From assembly GCA_035651715.1 (NCBI GenBank), contig DASRFD010000069.1, forward strand, positions 1-64,000: a DNA stretch of 64,000 nt, given 5' to 3'. This DNA is from Nevskia sp035651715. Lineage in GTDB: Bacteria; Pseudomonadota; Gammaproteobacteria; Nevskiales; Nevskiaceae. The notes below the pieces were generated by a model, which saw only the letters and a program-made list of their open reading frames with translations, did no database searches and was not told the origin of the DNA. Position numbers and translations under genes: made by a program. Positions 7,308 to 14,676 of the stretch are shown here, one piece after another; position 1 is the first letter of the stretch, and each line of letters opens with the position of its first letter.

Positions 7308-8006
7308 ATGAAAGCCATCGGCATTTTCAAATGGGTGGGCCTGCTGGCCGGCGGGGCCATGCTGGGCGGCGCCTTGCTGCTGGGGCAGCACACGCGCGCA
7401 TTCGTCGCCCGCGCCCAGCACGCGTCGGGCGAGGTGGTGGAACTGGTGCCGCACCGCTCCAGCGACTCCACCACCTATGCGCCGGCGGTGCGCTTCGTCG
7501 CGGCCGACGGGCAGACCATCCGGTTCGTAGCCTCCTTCAGCAGCAGTCCACCCGCGTTCGCGGTGGGCGAGCGGGTCGACGTGCTGTACCCGGCCGGCCA
7601 GCCGGATCAGGCGAAGATCAATGCCTTCTTCAGCCTGTGGGGCGGGGCGGTCATCCTGGGTGGCATCGGCGCCGTGTTCCTCGCCGTCGGTCTCGCCCTC
7701 CAGCTCGCCGCGCGCCTGGCGCGGCGCCGGGAGCAAGACCTGCTGCTCCACGGCACGCCGGTGATGGCGGACTTCCAGTCGGTGGACCGCAATACCCGGC
7801 TCGAGGTGAATGGGCGTCATCCCTACCGGGTGACGGCGCAGTGGCGCAACCCGGCCACCGGCAAGGTCCATGTGTTCCAGAGCCGCAACCTGTGGTACGA
7901 CCCCACGCCCTACCTCGAGCGCCGGCAGCTCACCGTCTACCTGGACACGGCGAATCCGAAGCGCTACCACATGGACACCTCATTCCTGCCGCAACAGGCC
8001 GGCTAG
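7308..8006 (+). CDS. DUF3592 domain membrane protein
   Basis: The protein has 232 residues, with an N-terminal membrane helix (6-27), an extracytoplasmic beta-rich domain of the DUF3592 type (ASGEVVEL, then YAPAVRFVAADGQ, then VGERVDVLYPAGQPDQAKIN), a second pair of hydrophobic stretches (about 108-137) and a second, similar beta-domain ending in LTVYLDTANPKRYHMDTSFLP. DUF3592 proteins are membrane-anchored and of unknown function. The ATG at 7308 is the first start in the frame with coding-like composition. The gene is divergent from the S24 repressor, about 90 bases apart, which may control it. A palindromic repeat element begins 46 bases after its stop. Confidence 0.8.
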   Translation: MKAIGIFKWVGLLAGGAMLGGALLLGQHTRAFVARAQHASGEVVELVPHRSSDSTTYAPAVRFVAADGQTIRFVASFSSSPPAFAVGERVDVLYPAGQPDQAKINAFFSLWGGAVILGGIGAVFLAVGLALQLAARLARRREQDLLLHGTPVMADFQSVDRNTRLEVNGRHPYRVTAQWRNPATGKVHVFQSRNLWYDPTPYLERRQLTVYLDTANPKRYHMDTSFLPQQAG

Positions 8007-8052
8007 AACCGTACCGCATGGTCCGCGAACCGGCCGGTCCTGGGTTAAGCTG

Positions 8053-8285
8053 GGGCCTGTTAACGCTATATATCCATCGCCGAGTGTAAGGCGCGACCGG
8101 ATGTACACAAGGAGGAGCAACGTGGCAATGCGCCAAAACAGACCCCTTCCCGGAGGGTTGTCCCCGGATTTGCTCCATGCGGCGTTGCCCGTCGCCCGCG
8201 TACGTTCAGTACGCCACGCTCCTCGCGCCTTGCCTGGATGCAAATCCGGCGGCAACCCAGCGATCGAAAGAGCGTTGACAGGCCC
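8053..8285. repeat. Palindromic MITE-like repeat, copy A
   Basis: The element is bounded by inverted ends: GGGCCTGTTAACGCTATA at 8053-8070 and the complement of GGGCCTGTCAACGCTC at 8270-8285. Inside is a block (8106-8156: ACAAGGAGGAGCAACGTGG...CGGAGG) shared with copy C, and a 60-base right end shared with copy B. A second inverted pair, GGGTTGTCCCCGGATTTGC at 8155-8173 and GCAAATCCGGCGGCAACCC at 8240-8258, encloses the perfect small hairpin GCGTAC-GTTCA-GTACGC at 8198-8214. No transposase is present. It lies just after the DUF3592 stop codon. Confidence 0.85.
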
Positions 8286-8363
8286 CAGGCCACCACGGCG
8301 GGCCAGGGAGGTCCAGCGCATGCAGCCCGATTCGCAGTTCGCCGTCCGGCACGGGGCGAAGGC

Positions 8364-8702
8364 TTGATCCTCTACGAAGTCGCTGCCGGACTGGTGATGC
8401 CGGCTTTCCTGCTGCTGATGCTGCTGGTTGCGCTGTACATCGTGCGGCTGCACGGGTTCTTCGCGCGGCTGCGCCAGTTCGAGCCCGCGGCCTGGAATGA
8501 ACTGGGCCGGCCGGAGCTGTTCACCTACACGCCGCTGGCTTCGCTGCGCATCGGCCGCCTGCTCGCCGGCGACGGGGGCGCGATCCGCGACCGGCGCGCG
8601 GCGCAGGCGGCGCGCTTTCTGCTGCTGCTGCACCGGCTGCTGGCCGGCGCCGTTGCGGTCCTGCTGCTGCTGGAACTGCTGGTGAACCTGGGGCGGCGCT
8701 GA
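8364..8702 (+). CDS. Two-helix membrane protein, UspB-like layout
   Basis: This protein of about 112 residues has an N-terminal membrane helix (LVMPAFLLLMLLVALYIV), a soluble middle (LRQFEPAAWNELGRPELF) and a C-terminal helix (LLAGAVAVLLLLELLVNL). This order and length resemble UspB, a small membrane stress protein, but identity looks low and the assignment is tentative. The frame is open back into the repeat element, where it is unlikely to be coding. I chose the TTG at 8364 because GAAGG precedes it and the helix follows directly. An internal ATG at about 8397 is the alternative. Confidence 0.5.
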   Translation: MILYEVAAGLVMPAFLLLMLLVALYIVRLHGFFARLRQFEPAAWNELGRPELFTYTPLASLRIGRLLAGDGGAIRDRRAAQAARFLLLLHRLLAGAVAVLLLLELLVNLGRR

Positions 8703-8726
8703 GCGGCGGTCATGCCCCGGCGGCGC

Positions 8727-9164
8727 TTACTGCCGATAGGCTTCCTGGATGTTCGGCACGAAGAAGTCCATGCCGGGCGGGCAGGTGGCGCTGCTCTCGT
8801 CCCAGTAGGCCTGGGCGAGCTTGATGCGGCCCTGCTCATCGAGGATGAAGCGGTCGATGATGTGCAGGTCCAGGCCCTGGTTCAGGTGCGGCATGCGCAC
8901 CTGCATGACGAAATCCAGCAGGCCCTCGTTGGCGCAGCAGACGATGCGGTTGACCTTGGGGATGAGCTGGCGCTGCGTATCGGTGTGGGCAAAATCCCAG
9001 AACGCGCTGACGCCGTCGTGGCCGATGAAGGGCGGCGTGCCGACCGGGTCGTTCCAGATTGCGTTCTCGGCGAACAGCGACAGGATCAGCGCCTTGTCCC
9101 CGGTGGCCCAGGCCTTGACGTAATTCTCGATGACGGCGCGCACTTGCGCAGGGGTGGCTGCCAC
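8727..9164 (-). CDS. SnoaL-like / NTF2-fold nuclear transport factor 2 family protein
   Basis: This 145-residue cytoplasmic protein has the cone-shaped NTF2/SnoaL fold pattern: an N-terminal helix (VRAVIENYVKAWATGDKALILSLF is typical), the ENAIWNDPVG and GHDGVSAFW segments near 34-56, then beta-strands ending in IDRFILDEQGRI near 102-113. Members act as ketosteroid-isomerase-like enzymes or small-ligand binders. Asp39 in the WNDP motif is a candidate acid/base, but the substrate is unknown. The gene is isolated, with short gaps on both sides. An upstream GGAGAG supports the ATG at 9164. Confidence 0.8.
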   Translation of the reverse strand: MAATPAQVRAVIENYVKAWATGDKALILSLFAENAIWNDPVGTPPFIGHDGVSAFWDFAHTDTQRQLIPKVNRIVCCANEGLLDFVMQVRMPHLNQGLDLHIIDRFILDEQGRIKLAQAYWDESSATCPPGMDFFVPNIQEAYRQ

Positions 9165-9241
9165 GGCGCTCTCCTCCGCTGGTTATTGTCCGCGCACTAT
9201 TCCGGCCGCGCCGGCAAACGGCATCCCTTGAACGGAGTAGG

Positions 9242-9562
9242 GTGGCCGGCATGAGCCTTCGAAAATGGCTGCCGCGGCTGGACTTCGCCGCCGCCGCGCT
9301 TGCCGCGGCGGCGGCCGCGGGGCTGTGCGCCGTCGCCGCGCTGGCCGGCAGCGGCTGGCTCGAGCGCCACGGCACCAGCGTCCAGCCCATTCCCCTGCTG
9401 GTGCTGCTCGCCTGGTCCGCCGGCAACGCGGCCCTGCTCGGCCTTGCCGGACTGGCGCAGCGGCGGGGCTGGGCCCTGCGCTGGCCGGCGCAGGGCCTGG
9501 CCCTGCTGTGGCTGGCCGCGCCGGCCCTGCTGCAGGGGCTGGGGCTGGTGAAGTGGTTCTAG
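9242..9562 (+). CDS. Small three-helix membrane protein, unknown
   Basis: This 106-residue protein is very rich in Ala, Leu and Gly, with hydrophobic segments near 15-37, 49-70 and 80-100. No family is recognised. A GGAG at 9234-9237 lies four bases before a GTG at 9242 and thirteen before the ATG at 9251; either start gives nearly the same protein, and the ATG (MSLRKWLPRL) looks more natural. It is divergent from the SnoaL-like gene, 77 bases apart. Confidence 0.45.
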   Translation: MAGMSLRKWLPRLDFAAAALAAAAAAGLCAVAALAGSGWLERHGTSVQPIPLLVLLAWSAGNAALLGLAGLAQRRGWALRWPAQGLALLWLAAPALLQGLGLVKWF

Positions 9563-9705
9563 GGCAGGGGAAGGGCTGCCGCCGGCTTGTCGAATCCCGC
9601 TCTGCGGGACGGCTGAAACCAGTAGCGCGCGTGACACTGCCATGACGGTGCGGTGACACCGCTGTTGCCTGGTTGCGCCGCGCGGCGTCCGGGCTAGGAT
9701 GGCGC

Positions 9706-10527
9706 ATGACCGACCCGCAAGACTCCGCGTTTCACCGCTTCGAAAAATCCGGCTGGGAAAACGCCGCCGCCGAATACGACGACGCCTTCGCCCGCATCAC
9801 GGCGCAGTCGATCGTGCCGCTACTCGACGCGGTCGGCGCGGCGCCGGGCGTGCGCCTGCTCGACGTGGCCTGCGGGCCCGGCTACGTCGCGGCGCAGGCC
9901 GCGGCCCGCGGCGCATCGGTGCTGGGCATCGACTTCTCGGCCGCGATGGTGGCGCTGGCGCGACGGCGCCATCCGGACCTGGAATTCCGCGAGGGCGATG
10001 CGCAGGCGCTGGACCAGCCGGACGCCGCGTTCGACGCGGTGGCGATGAACTTCGGCCTGCTGCATCTGGACCAGCCGGAGCGGGCGCTGGCCGAGGCGGC
10101 GCGCGTGCTCAAGCCGGGCGGGCGCTGCGCCTTCACCGTGTGGGTGGCACCGCCGCGCAACGAGGCCTTCCGCATCGTGCTCGGCGCGATCGAGCGCCAC
10201 GGCCGCATGGATGTGGCGCTGCCGTCCGGCCCGCCGTTTTTCCACTACAGCGACGCCGCCGTGGTGCGGCAATCGCTGCACCGGGCCGGGCTGGCCGACG
10301 TGCGGGTCACCGAGGTGCCGCAGCTGTGGCGTTTCGACCGCGCCGCCGAGCTGTTCGAGGCGATGATCCGGGGCACGGTGCGCACCGGTGCGCTGCTGCG
10401 TGCCCAGACGCCGGAGGCGCTGGAGCGCATCCGCGCCGCCATCACCGAAGGCGCCGCGGCCTTCGCCGGCGAGGACGGCATTGCCATCCCGATGCCGGCG
10501 GTGCTGCTGAGCGGGCGCAAGGCCTGA
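9706..10527 (+). CDS. Class I SAM-dependent methyltransferase
   Basis: This 273-residue cytoplasmic enzyme has a Rossmann-type methyltransferase core at about 45-150. Motif I is LLDVACGPGYVA (53-64), the acidic residue after strand 2 is in LGIDFS, and the post-I and motif-II regions are EGDAQALDQPDAAFDAV and FGLLHL; motif III is VLKPGGR. The C-terminal third is likely a substrate cap. The closest functional group is the UbiE/Methyltransf_11 family, but the substrate cannot be told. The ATG at 9706 follows a coding-poor upstream stretch. It is probably monocistronic; two small membrane protein genes follow. Confidence 0.85.
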   Translation: MTDPQDSAFHRFEKSGWENAAAEYDDAFARITAQSIVPLLDAVGAAPGVRLLDVACGPGYVAAQAAARGASVLGIDFSAAMVALARRRHPDLEFREGDAQALDQPDAAFDAVAMNFGLLHLDQPERALAEAARVLKPGGRCAFTVWVAPPRNEAFRIVLGAIERHGRMDVALPSGPPFFHYSDAAVVRQSLHRAGLADVRVTEVPQLWRFDRAAELFEAMIRGTVRTGALLRAQTPEALERIRAAITEGAAAFAGEDGIAIPMPAVLLSGRKA

Positions 10528-10666
10528 AGCGCGGGCGGAGCCCGGGGCTTGTGCGGTGTGACGAGCCGTGCGGCCGACGGGATGCGCCGTGCCGTGAAGG
10601 CGCGCGCGGTGCCGTAAGCTCTCCTGAACCAACAAGGGCGCAAGCGCCCGAAAGGGAGGGGAGCCG

Positions 10667-11128
10667 ATGCGCCGTCATCCAGCCGCGTTCGCCATTCTTG
10701 CCGGTACCGCCGCCGCCGGCACGCTGGACATCACCTACGCGGTGGTGTTCTCCGGCTTCCACGGTGTGCCGGCGCGGCGCATCCTCCAATCCGTCGCCAG
10801 CGGCCTGCTCGGCAAGCCCGCCTTCGACGGCGGCGCGCCGACGGCAGCGCTGGGGCTGGCGCTGCACTACGGCATCATGGCGGGCATGGCGGCGGCCTTT
10901 TACGCCATCAGTGCGCGCGTGCCGGCGCTGCGCGCGCGGCCGCTGCTGTGGGGGCCGCTGTACGGGCTGGGCCTGTACGCGGCGATGAGCTTCGTGGTGC
11001 TGCCGCTGTCGGCCTATCCCTACCCGGTGCGCTTCTCGCCGGCCTATCTGCTGGCGGCGAACCTGATCGTGCACATGGCGATCGGCCTGATCATCGCGGC
11101 GCTGGCGGGGTATGCGCGGCGGCGTTAG
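10667..11128 (+). CDS. Four-helix membrane protein, paralogue 1
   Basis: The protein has 153 residues with four hydrophobic helices (near 6-26, 65-86, 98-118 and 127-148). Diagnostic segments are ILQSVASGLLG, GMAAAFY and LLWGPLYG, followed by VVLPLSAYPYP. All of these recur in the gene 90 bases downstream, so the two arose by tandem duplication. Small conserved membrane proteins of this kind have no assigned function. AGGGAGGGG precedes the ATG at 10667. Confidence 0.7.
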   Translation: MRRHPAAFAILAGTAAAGTLDITYAVVFSGFHGVPARRILQSVASGLLGKPAFDGGAPTAALGLALHYGIMAGMAAAFYAISARVPALRARPLLWGPLYGLGLYAAMSFVVLPLSAYPYPVRFSPAYLLAANLIVHMAIGLIIAALAGYARRR

Positions 11129-11215
11129 CTAGCGTGCCTGCCATCCGGCTGCACGCTGCGGGCCGGCAGAGGCGCCATTCACTTCGCGCACCGCATCCCG
11201 CAGACTGGCGCCATC

Positions 11216-11692
11216 ATGCCGCCGCTGCGCCGCCCACCCGCTATCCTTGCCGTCCTCGGCGGCGGCGCTGCCGGCGCGGTCCTGTTCATGCTGTACATGG
11301 TGATTTACTCCGGCGTGCGCGGAGTGCCGGCTTGCCGCATCCTCCAGGCGGTGGCCAGCGGCGTGCTCGGCGGCGCAGCTTTCGAGGCCGGCGGCTGGAC
11401 CGTGGCGCTCGGGGCGCTGCTCCACCTGCTGCTGGTGCTGGCGATGGCCGCTGCCTTCTACGGCGCCGGCGCGCTGCTGCGGCCCCTGCGCCGCTGGCCG
11501 CTGCTGTGGGGCCCGCTCTACGGCTTCGGCCTGTATGTGCTGATGTATCGCGTGGTGCTGCCGTACTCGGCTTATCCGTTCCCGGTGGCCATCCTGCCGT
11601 GGTCGTATTTCTGGGCCAATGTGGCGGCCCACGCGGGCCTGGGTTCGCTCATCGCCCTGGCGGCGTGGTGGGCGCGGCGCGGTCCCGGCTAG
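11216..11692 (+). CDS. Four-helix membrane protein, paralogue 2
   Basis: This is a 158-residue duplicate of the gene at 10667-11128. It shares ILQAVASGVLG, AMAAAFYGAG, LLWGPLYGFGLY and VVLPYSAYPFPV in the same order and has the same four-helix layout. The second loop differs most. The conserved motif between helices 1 and 2 and the YP(Y/F)PV after helix 3 suggest a shared ligand or partner. The ATG at 11216 has no strong Shine-Dalgarno. The ArsR-type operator begins 34 bases after its stop and belongs to the next operon. Confidence 0.7.
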   Translation: MPPLRRPPAILAVLGGGAAGAVLFMLYMVIYSGVRGVPACRILQAVASGVLGGAAFEAGGWTVALGALLHLLLVLAMAAAFYGAGALLRPLRRWPLLWGPLYGFGLYVLMYRVVLPYSAYPFPVAILPWSYFWANVAAHAGLGSLIALAAWWARRGPG

Positions 11693-11726
11693 CGGCGCCA
11701 GCGCCTCGTTCCCGCGGCGCGGAAAA

Positions 11727-11788
11727 ATGCAACCAAAGAGTTGCATGTGCGCCGCGCCGGTGCTACAAATAAGCAACCTAATGGTTGC
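11727..11788 (+). promoter_or_regulatory. Two ArsR-type operator dyads upstream of the SRPBCC-ArsR operon
   Basis: ATGCAAC-CAAAGA-GTTGCAT at 11727-11746 and GCAACC-TAAT-GGTTGC at 11773-11788 are two perfect inverted repeats sharing the GCAAC/GTTGC half-site, with centres 44 bases apart. They lie just upstream of the operon that encodes an ArsR repressor, as expected for autoregulation. Confidence 0.75.
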
Positions 11789-11806
11789 GTATTAGCGGAG
11801 AGGTAC

Positions 11807-12295
11807 ATGAGCACCGATCGCATCGAGAAGCAGATCCTGCTGCGCGCGCCGCGCCAACGGGTGTGGCAGGCGATCAGCGATTCCGCCCAGTTCGGCTACT
11901 GGTTCGGCGTCGACTTCGACGGGCCCTTCGTCGCCGGCGCCTCGATCACCGGCCGCATCACGCCGTCCAAGGCCGACCCGGAGATGGGCAGGATGCAGCA
12001 GCCTTACCAGGACGTGCGCTTCGAGTGGCTGGTGGAGAAGGTCGAGCCGATGGACCGCATGGTGTTCCGCTGGCATCCCTTCGGCGTCGACAAGTCCATC
12101 GACTACAGCCACGAGCCGATGACGCGCATCGTGTTCGAGCTGCAGGATGCCGAGGATGGAGTGATGCTCACCGTCACCGAATCCGGCTTCGACCGGCTGC
12201 CGCCGGAGCGCCGCGCCAAGGCCTTCGCCGCCAACGACGGCGGCTGGACCCGGCAGATGGGCGCGATCCGCAAATACCTCGAGCAGGCGCGCTGA
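11807..12295 (+). CDS. SRPBCC / AHSA1-like protein
   Basis: This 162-residue protein has the START-like SRPBCC fold of the AHSA1 (Hsp90 activator-like) family: IEKQILLRAPRQRVWQAISD near 6-25, WFGVDF near 32-37, MVFRWHPF near 84-91 and a C-terminal helix GWTRQMGAIRKYLEQ. These proteins form a hydrophobic pocket and are usually small-molecule binders. Pairing with an ArsR gene is very common for this family and suggests that the ArsR senses the same ligand. The ATG at 11807 follows GGAGAGGT, and the stop is directly followed by the GTG of the ArsR gene. Confidence 0.88.
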   Translation: MSTDRIEKQILLRAPRQRVWQAISDSAQFGYWFGVDFDGPFVAGASITGRITPSKADPEMGRMQQPYQDVRFEWLVEKVEPMDRMVFRWHPFGVDKSIDYSHEPMTRIVFELQDAEDGVMLTVTESGFDRLPPERRAKAFAANDGGWTRQMGAIRKYLEQAR

Positions 12296-12643
12296 GTGGC
12301 GCGGTCGCAGGCCGCCGCGGCGCGGCTGGCGCAGGCCGCGCCGGTGTTCGCCGCGCTGGGCGATCCCAGCCGGCTGCGCATCGTTGCGCGGCTGTGCGAG
12401 GGAGGGCCGCTGAACATCGTGCGCCTTACCGAGGGCGGCGCCGTCAGCCGGCAGGCGGTGAGCAAGCATCTGCGCGCACTCGAGCAGGCCGGCCTGGTGC
12501 GCAGCAGCCGCGCCGGCCGCGAGCGCATCTGGGAACTGGAGACGCACCGCCTGGCCGAGGCCGGCCGCTGGCTGTCGGTGATCTCGGCGCAGTGGGACCA
12601 GGCCCTGGGCCGCTTGAAGGCGTTTGTCGAACGCCAGGCGTGA
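12296..12643 (+). CDS. ArsR-family transcriptional repressor
   Basis: This 115-residue winged-helix regulator starts at a GTG that immediately follows the TGA of the SRPBCC gene, so translation is coupled. The domain runs from FAALGDPSRLRIVARL (about 18-33) through the recognition helix (SRQAVSKHLRALEQAGLV about 50-67) to the wing (RAGRERIWEL). It lacks the CxC metal site of arsenic sensors and so probably responds to an organic ligand. It should bind the two dyads at 11727-11788 and repress its own operon. Confidence 0.9.
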   Translation: MARSQAAAARLAQAAPVFAALGDPSRLRIVARLCEGGPLNIVRLTEGGAVSRQAVSKHLRALEQAGLVRSSRAGRERIWELETHRLAEAGRWLSVISAQWDQALGRLKAFVERQA

Positions 12644-12707
12644 TGCCGCCGCGGACCGGCGCGGCTGATTCCCGGTGCAGTCCGCCGTGCCCGCGGCAGG
12701 CGGCGCC

Positions 12708-13613
12708 TCAGGCTTCGAGATACGGCCGCATCGTCTCCGCCACCCAGTCCATGAACACGCGCACGCGGCGCGGCAGATTGCGGCGGTGGGCGTATACGAT
12801 GGACACCGGCATCGGCTCGGGCGGGTGCTGCGGCAGGATCTCGACCAGCTCGCCGGCCTCGATGCGCCCGCGCAGGCCTTCGTAGGGGGCCTGGATGATG
12901 CCCAGCCCGGCGAGGCAGGCGGTTTCGTAGGCCTCGGAGTTGTTGACGGTGAGCGCGCCGGCCATCGGCAGGTTGCGGTAGCCGCCGGCGCCGTCGGGCG
13001 CCTCGAAGCCGGCGCTCTTCGCGCCGAGCACGCTGACGTAGTGGATCAGCCGGTGATGAGCCAGGTCTTGCGGAGCGCGCGGCGTGCCGTAGCGCTTCAG
13101 GTAGGCCGGGCTGGCGCAGCTGATGGTGCGGAAGCTGCCGAGCGGCCGGGCGATGAGGCTGCTGTCGCGCAAGGTCCCGACACGGACCACGCAGTCGAAG
13201 CCCTCGCGTACCACGTCGACGAAGCGGTCGGTGCTGCTCAGCTCCAGCTCGATCTGCGGGTGCGCGTCGAGGAACTGCGGCAGGCGCGGCACCACGTGCT
13301 TGCGCGCCATGCCGCTGGGCATGTCGACGCGCAGGCGGCCGCGCAGGGACTGCTCGCTGCGCTGGAACATGGACTGCAGCTCGTCCATGTCGGCCAGCAG
13401 ATCCTTGCAGCGCTCGTAATAAGCCTGGCCGTCCTGGGTCATCTGCACCTTGCGCGTGGTCCGGTGCAGCAGGCGCGTGCCGAGTGCGCTTTCCAGCTGC
13501 TGCACGGCGTGGGAAATGCTGGCCTTGGGCAGGCCCAGGCCCTCCGCGGCGCGGGTAAAGCTGGCCAGCTCCGCCACCCGCACGTAGATCTGCATGGCTT
13601 CCAGGCGGTTCAT
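12708..13613 (-). CDS. LysR-family transcriptional regulator
   Basis: This 301-residue regulator has an N-terminal winged helix (MNRLEAMQIYVRVAELASFTRAAEGL family pattern, with ISHAVQQLESALGTRLLHRTTR as recognition and wing) and a type 2 periplasmic-binding-like effector domain (about 90-295). It belongs to the CrgA/DsdC-like subgroup whose genes usually lie divergent to oxidoreductases. Here it is divergent to an SDR, with an imperfect LysR-type dyad between them. It probably activates that SDR in response to an unknown ligand. All expected segments are intact. Confidence 0.92.
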   Translation of the reverse strand: MNRLEAMQIYVRVAELASFTRAAEGLGLPKASISHAVQQLESALGTRLLHRTTRKVQMTQDGQAYYERCKDLLADMDELQSMFQRSEQSLRGRLRVDMPSGMARKHVVPRLPQFLDAHPQIELELSSTDRFVDVVREGFDCVVRVGTLRDSSLIARPLGSFRTISCASPAYLKRYGTPRAPQDLAHHRLIHYVSVLGAKSAGFEAPDGAGGYRNLPMAGALTVNNSEAYETACLAGLGIIQAPYEGLRGRIEAGELVEILPQHPPEPMPVSIVYAHRRNLPRRVRVFMDWVAETMRPYLEA

Positions 13614-13627
13614 GGACCCTGATTGTT

Positions 13628-13641
13628 GTTGAATATTGAAC
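13628..13641. promoter_or_regulatory. Candidate LysR binding dyad
   Basis: GTTGAATATTGAAC matches its own complement at 12 of 14 positions and lies 15 bases upstream of the LysR start, inside an AT-rich island of the otherwise GC-rich intergenic space. It is a plausible autoregulatory site. Confidence 0.45.
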
Positions 13642-13754
13642 AGTTATATCAGAACGGCCATGTTTATCAATGCAAGACGGGACAATAAAGTGAGCGCCAT
13701 CGCAGCAGCACTTCATCTCACCCCCTCACCGGGTCCCAGACACAGGAGACAGTC

Positions 13755-14519
13755 ATGAGCCAGCAGACCCCCATCGCCCTCGTCACCGGCGGCAGCCGCG
13801 GCCTCGGCCGCAACACCGTGCTCAAGCTCGCCGAAAAGGGCAGCGACGTCATCTTCACCTACCACAGCAACCGCCAGGAGGCCGACGCGGTGGTGGCGCT
13901 GGTGGAAAAGGCCGGCCGCCGCGCCGTGGCGCTGCAGCTCGACGCCGGCGACATCCGCAGCTTCGACGGCTTCGTCAGGCAGGTGGGCGAGGCGCTGCAA
14001 CGCAGCTTCAAGGCCGAGCGCTTCCAGGTGCTGGTGAACAACGCCGGCACCGCGTTGTATGCGCCGTTTGCCGAGACCACCGAGGCGCAGTTCGACCAGG
14101 CTCTGAACATCCATTTCAAGGGCGTGTTCTTTCTCACCCAGAAGCTGCTGCCGCTGCTCGCCGACGGCGGCCGCATCGTCAACGTCTCTTCCGGCCTGGC
14201 GCGCTTCTCCTTCCCCGGCTCTTCCGCCTACGGCTCGATGAAGGGCGCGGTGGAAGTGCTGACCCGCTACATGGCCAAGGAGCTCGGGCCGCGCGGCATC
14301 GCGGTGAACGTGGTCGCGCCCGGCGCCATCGAGACCGACTTCGGCGGCGGCCGCGTGCGCGACAACGCCGAGATCAACCGGCAGATCGCCGGCCAGACGG
14401 CCCTGGGCCGGGTCGGCGTCCCGGACGACATCGGCGGCGTCATCGCCCTGCTGGTGGCGCCGGAGAACCGCTGGATCAACGGCCAGCGCATCGAGGTTTC
14501 GGGCGGCATCTTCCTGTAA
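13755..14519 (+). CDS. Short-chain dehydrogenase/reductase
   Basis: This 254-residue classical SDR has the cofactor motif TGGSRGLG (11-18), NNAG (95-98), catalytic Ser (NVSSG near 141) and Tyr-x3-Lys (YGSMK near 155-159), and the IETDFGGG segment that follows the active site. The residues after strand 2 (YHSNRQEA) include an arginine, which favours NADPH. It most resembles 3-oxoacyl-ACP-reductase-like SDRs of unknown substrate that are partnered with LysR regulators. GGAGACAG precedes the ATG at 13755. The divergent LysR gene is the likely regulator. Confidence 0.9.
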   Translation: MSQQTPIALVTGGSRGLGRNTVLKLAEKGSDVIFTYHSNRQEADAVVALVEKAGRRAVALQLDAGDIRSFDGFVRQVGEALQRSFKAERFQVLVNNAGTALYAPFAETTEAQFDQALNIHFKGVFFLTQKLLPLLADGGRIVNVSSGLARFSFPGSSAYGSMKGAVEVLTRYMAKELGPRGIAVNVVAPGAIETDFGGGRVRDNAEINRQIAGQTALGRVGVPDDIGGVIALLVAPENRWINGQRIEVSGGIFL

Positions 14520-14676
14520 GCCGCGCGGCGGTACTGCCGGGTCCGCATGGCCCGGCAGGCGGCCGGCCTCCCGTAAATAACTCCCCATCCCCTCGCGCCG
14601 GGCATCCCCGAACGGCTACGATGTCCGCGGGGCGCTCCGCGACGCGGAGCGTGGGAGGTTCAGGGAGAAGCGGAAA

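Noticed and set aside
8122..8367. Small frame inside repeat copy A with a good AAGGAGG upstream
   Set aside because: The same short peptide appears in copy C because the DNA is repeated; the two readings diverge right after the shared block and end arbitrarily, so it looks non-coding.
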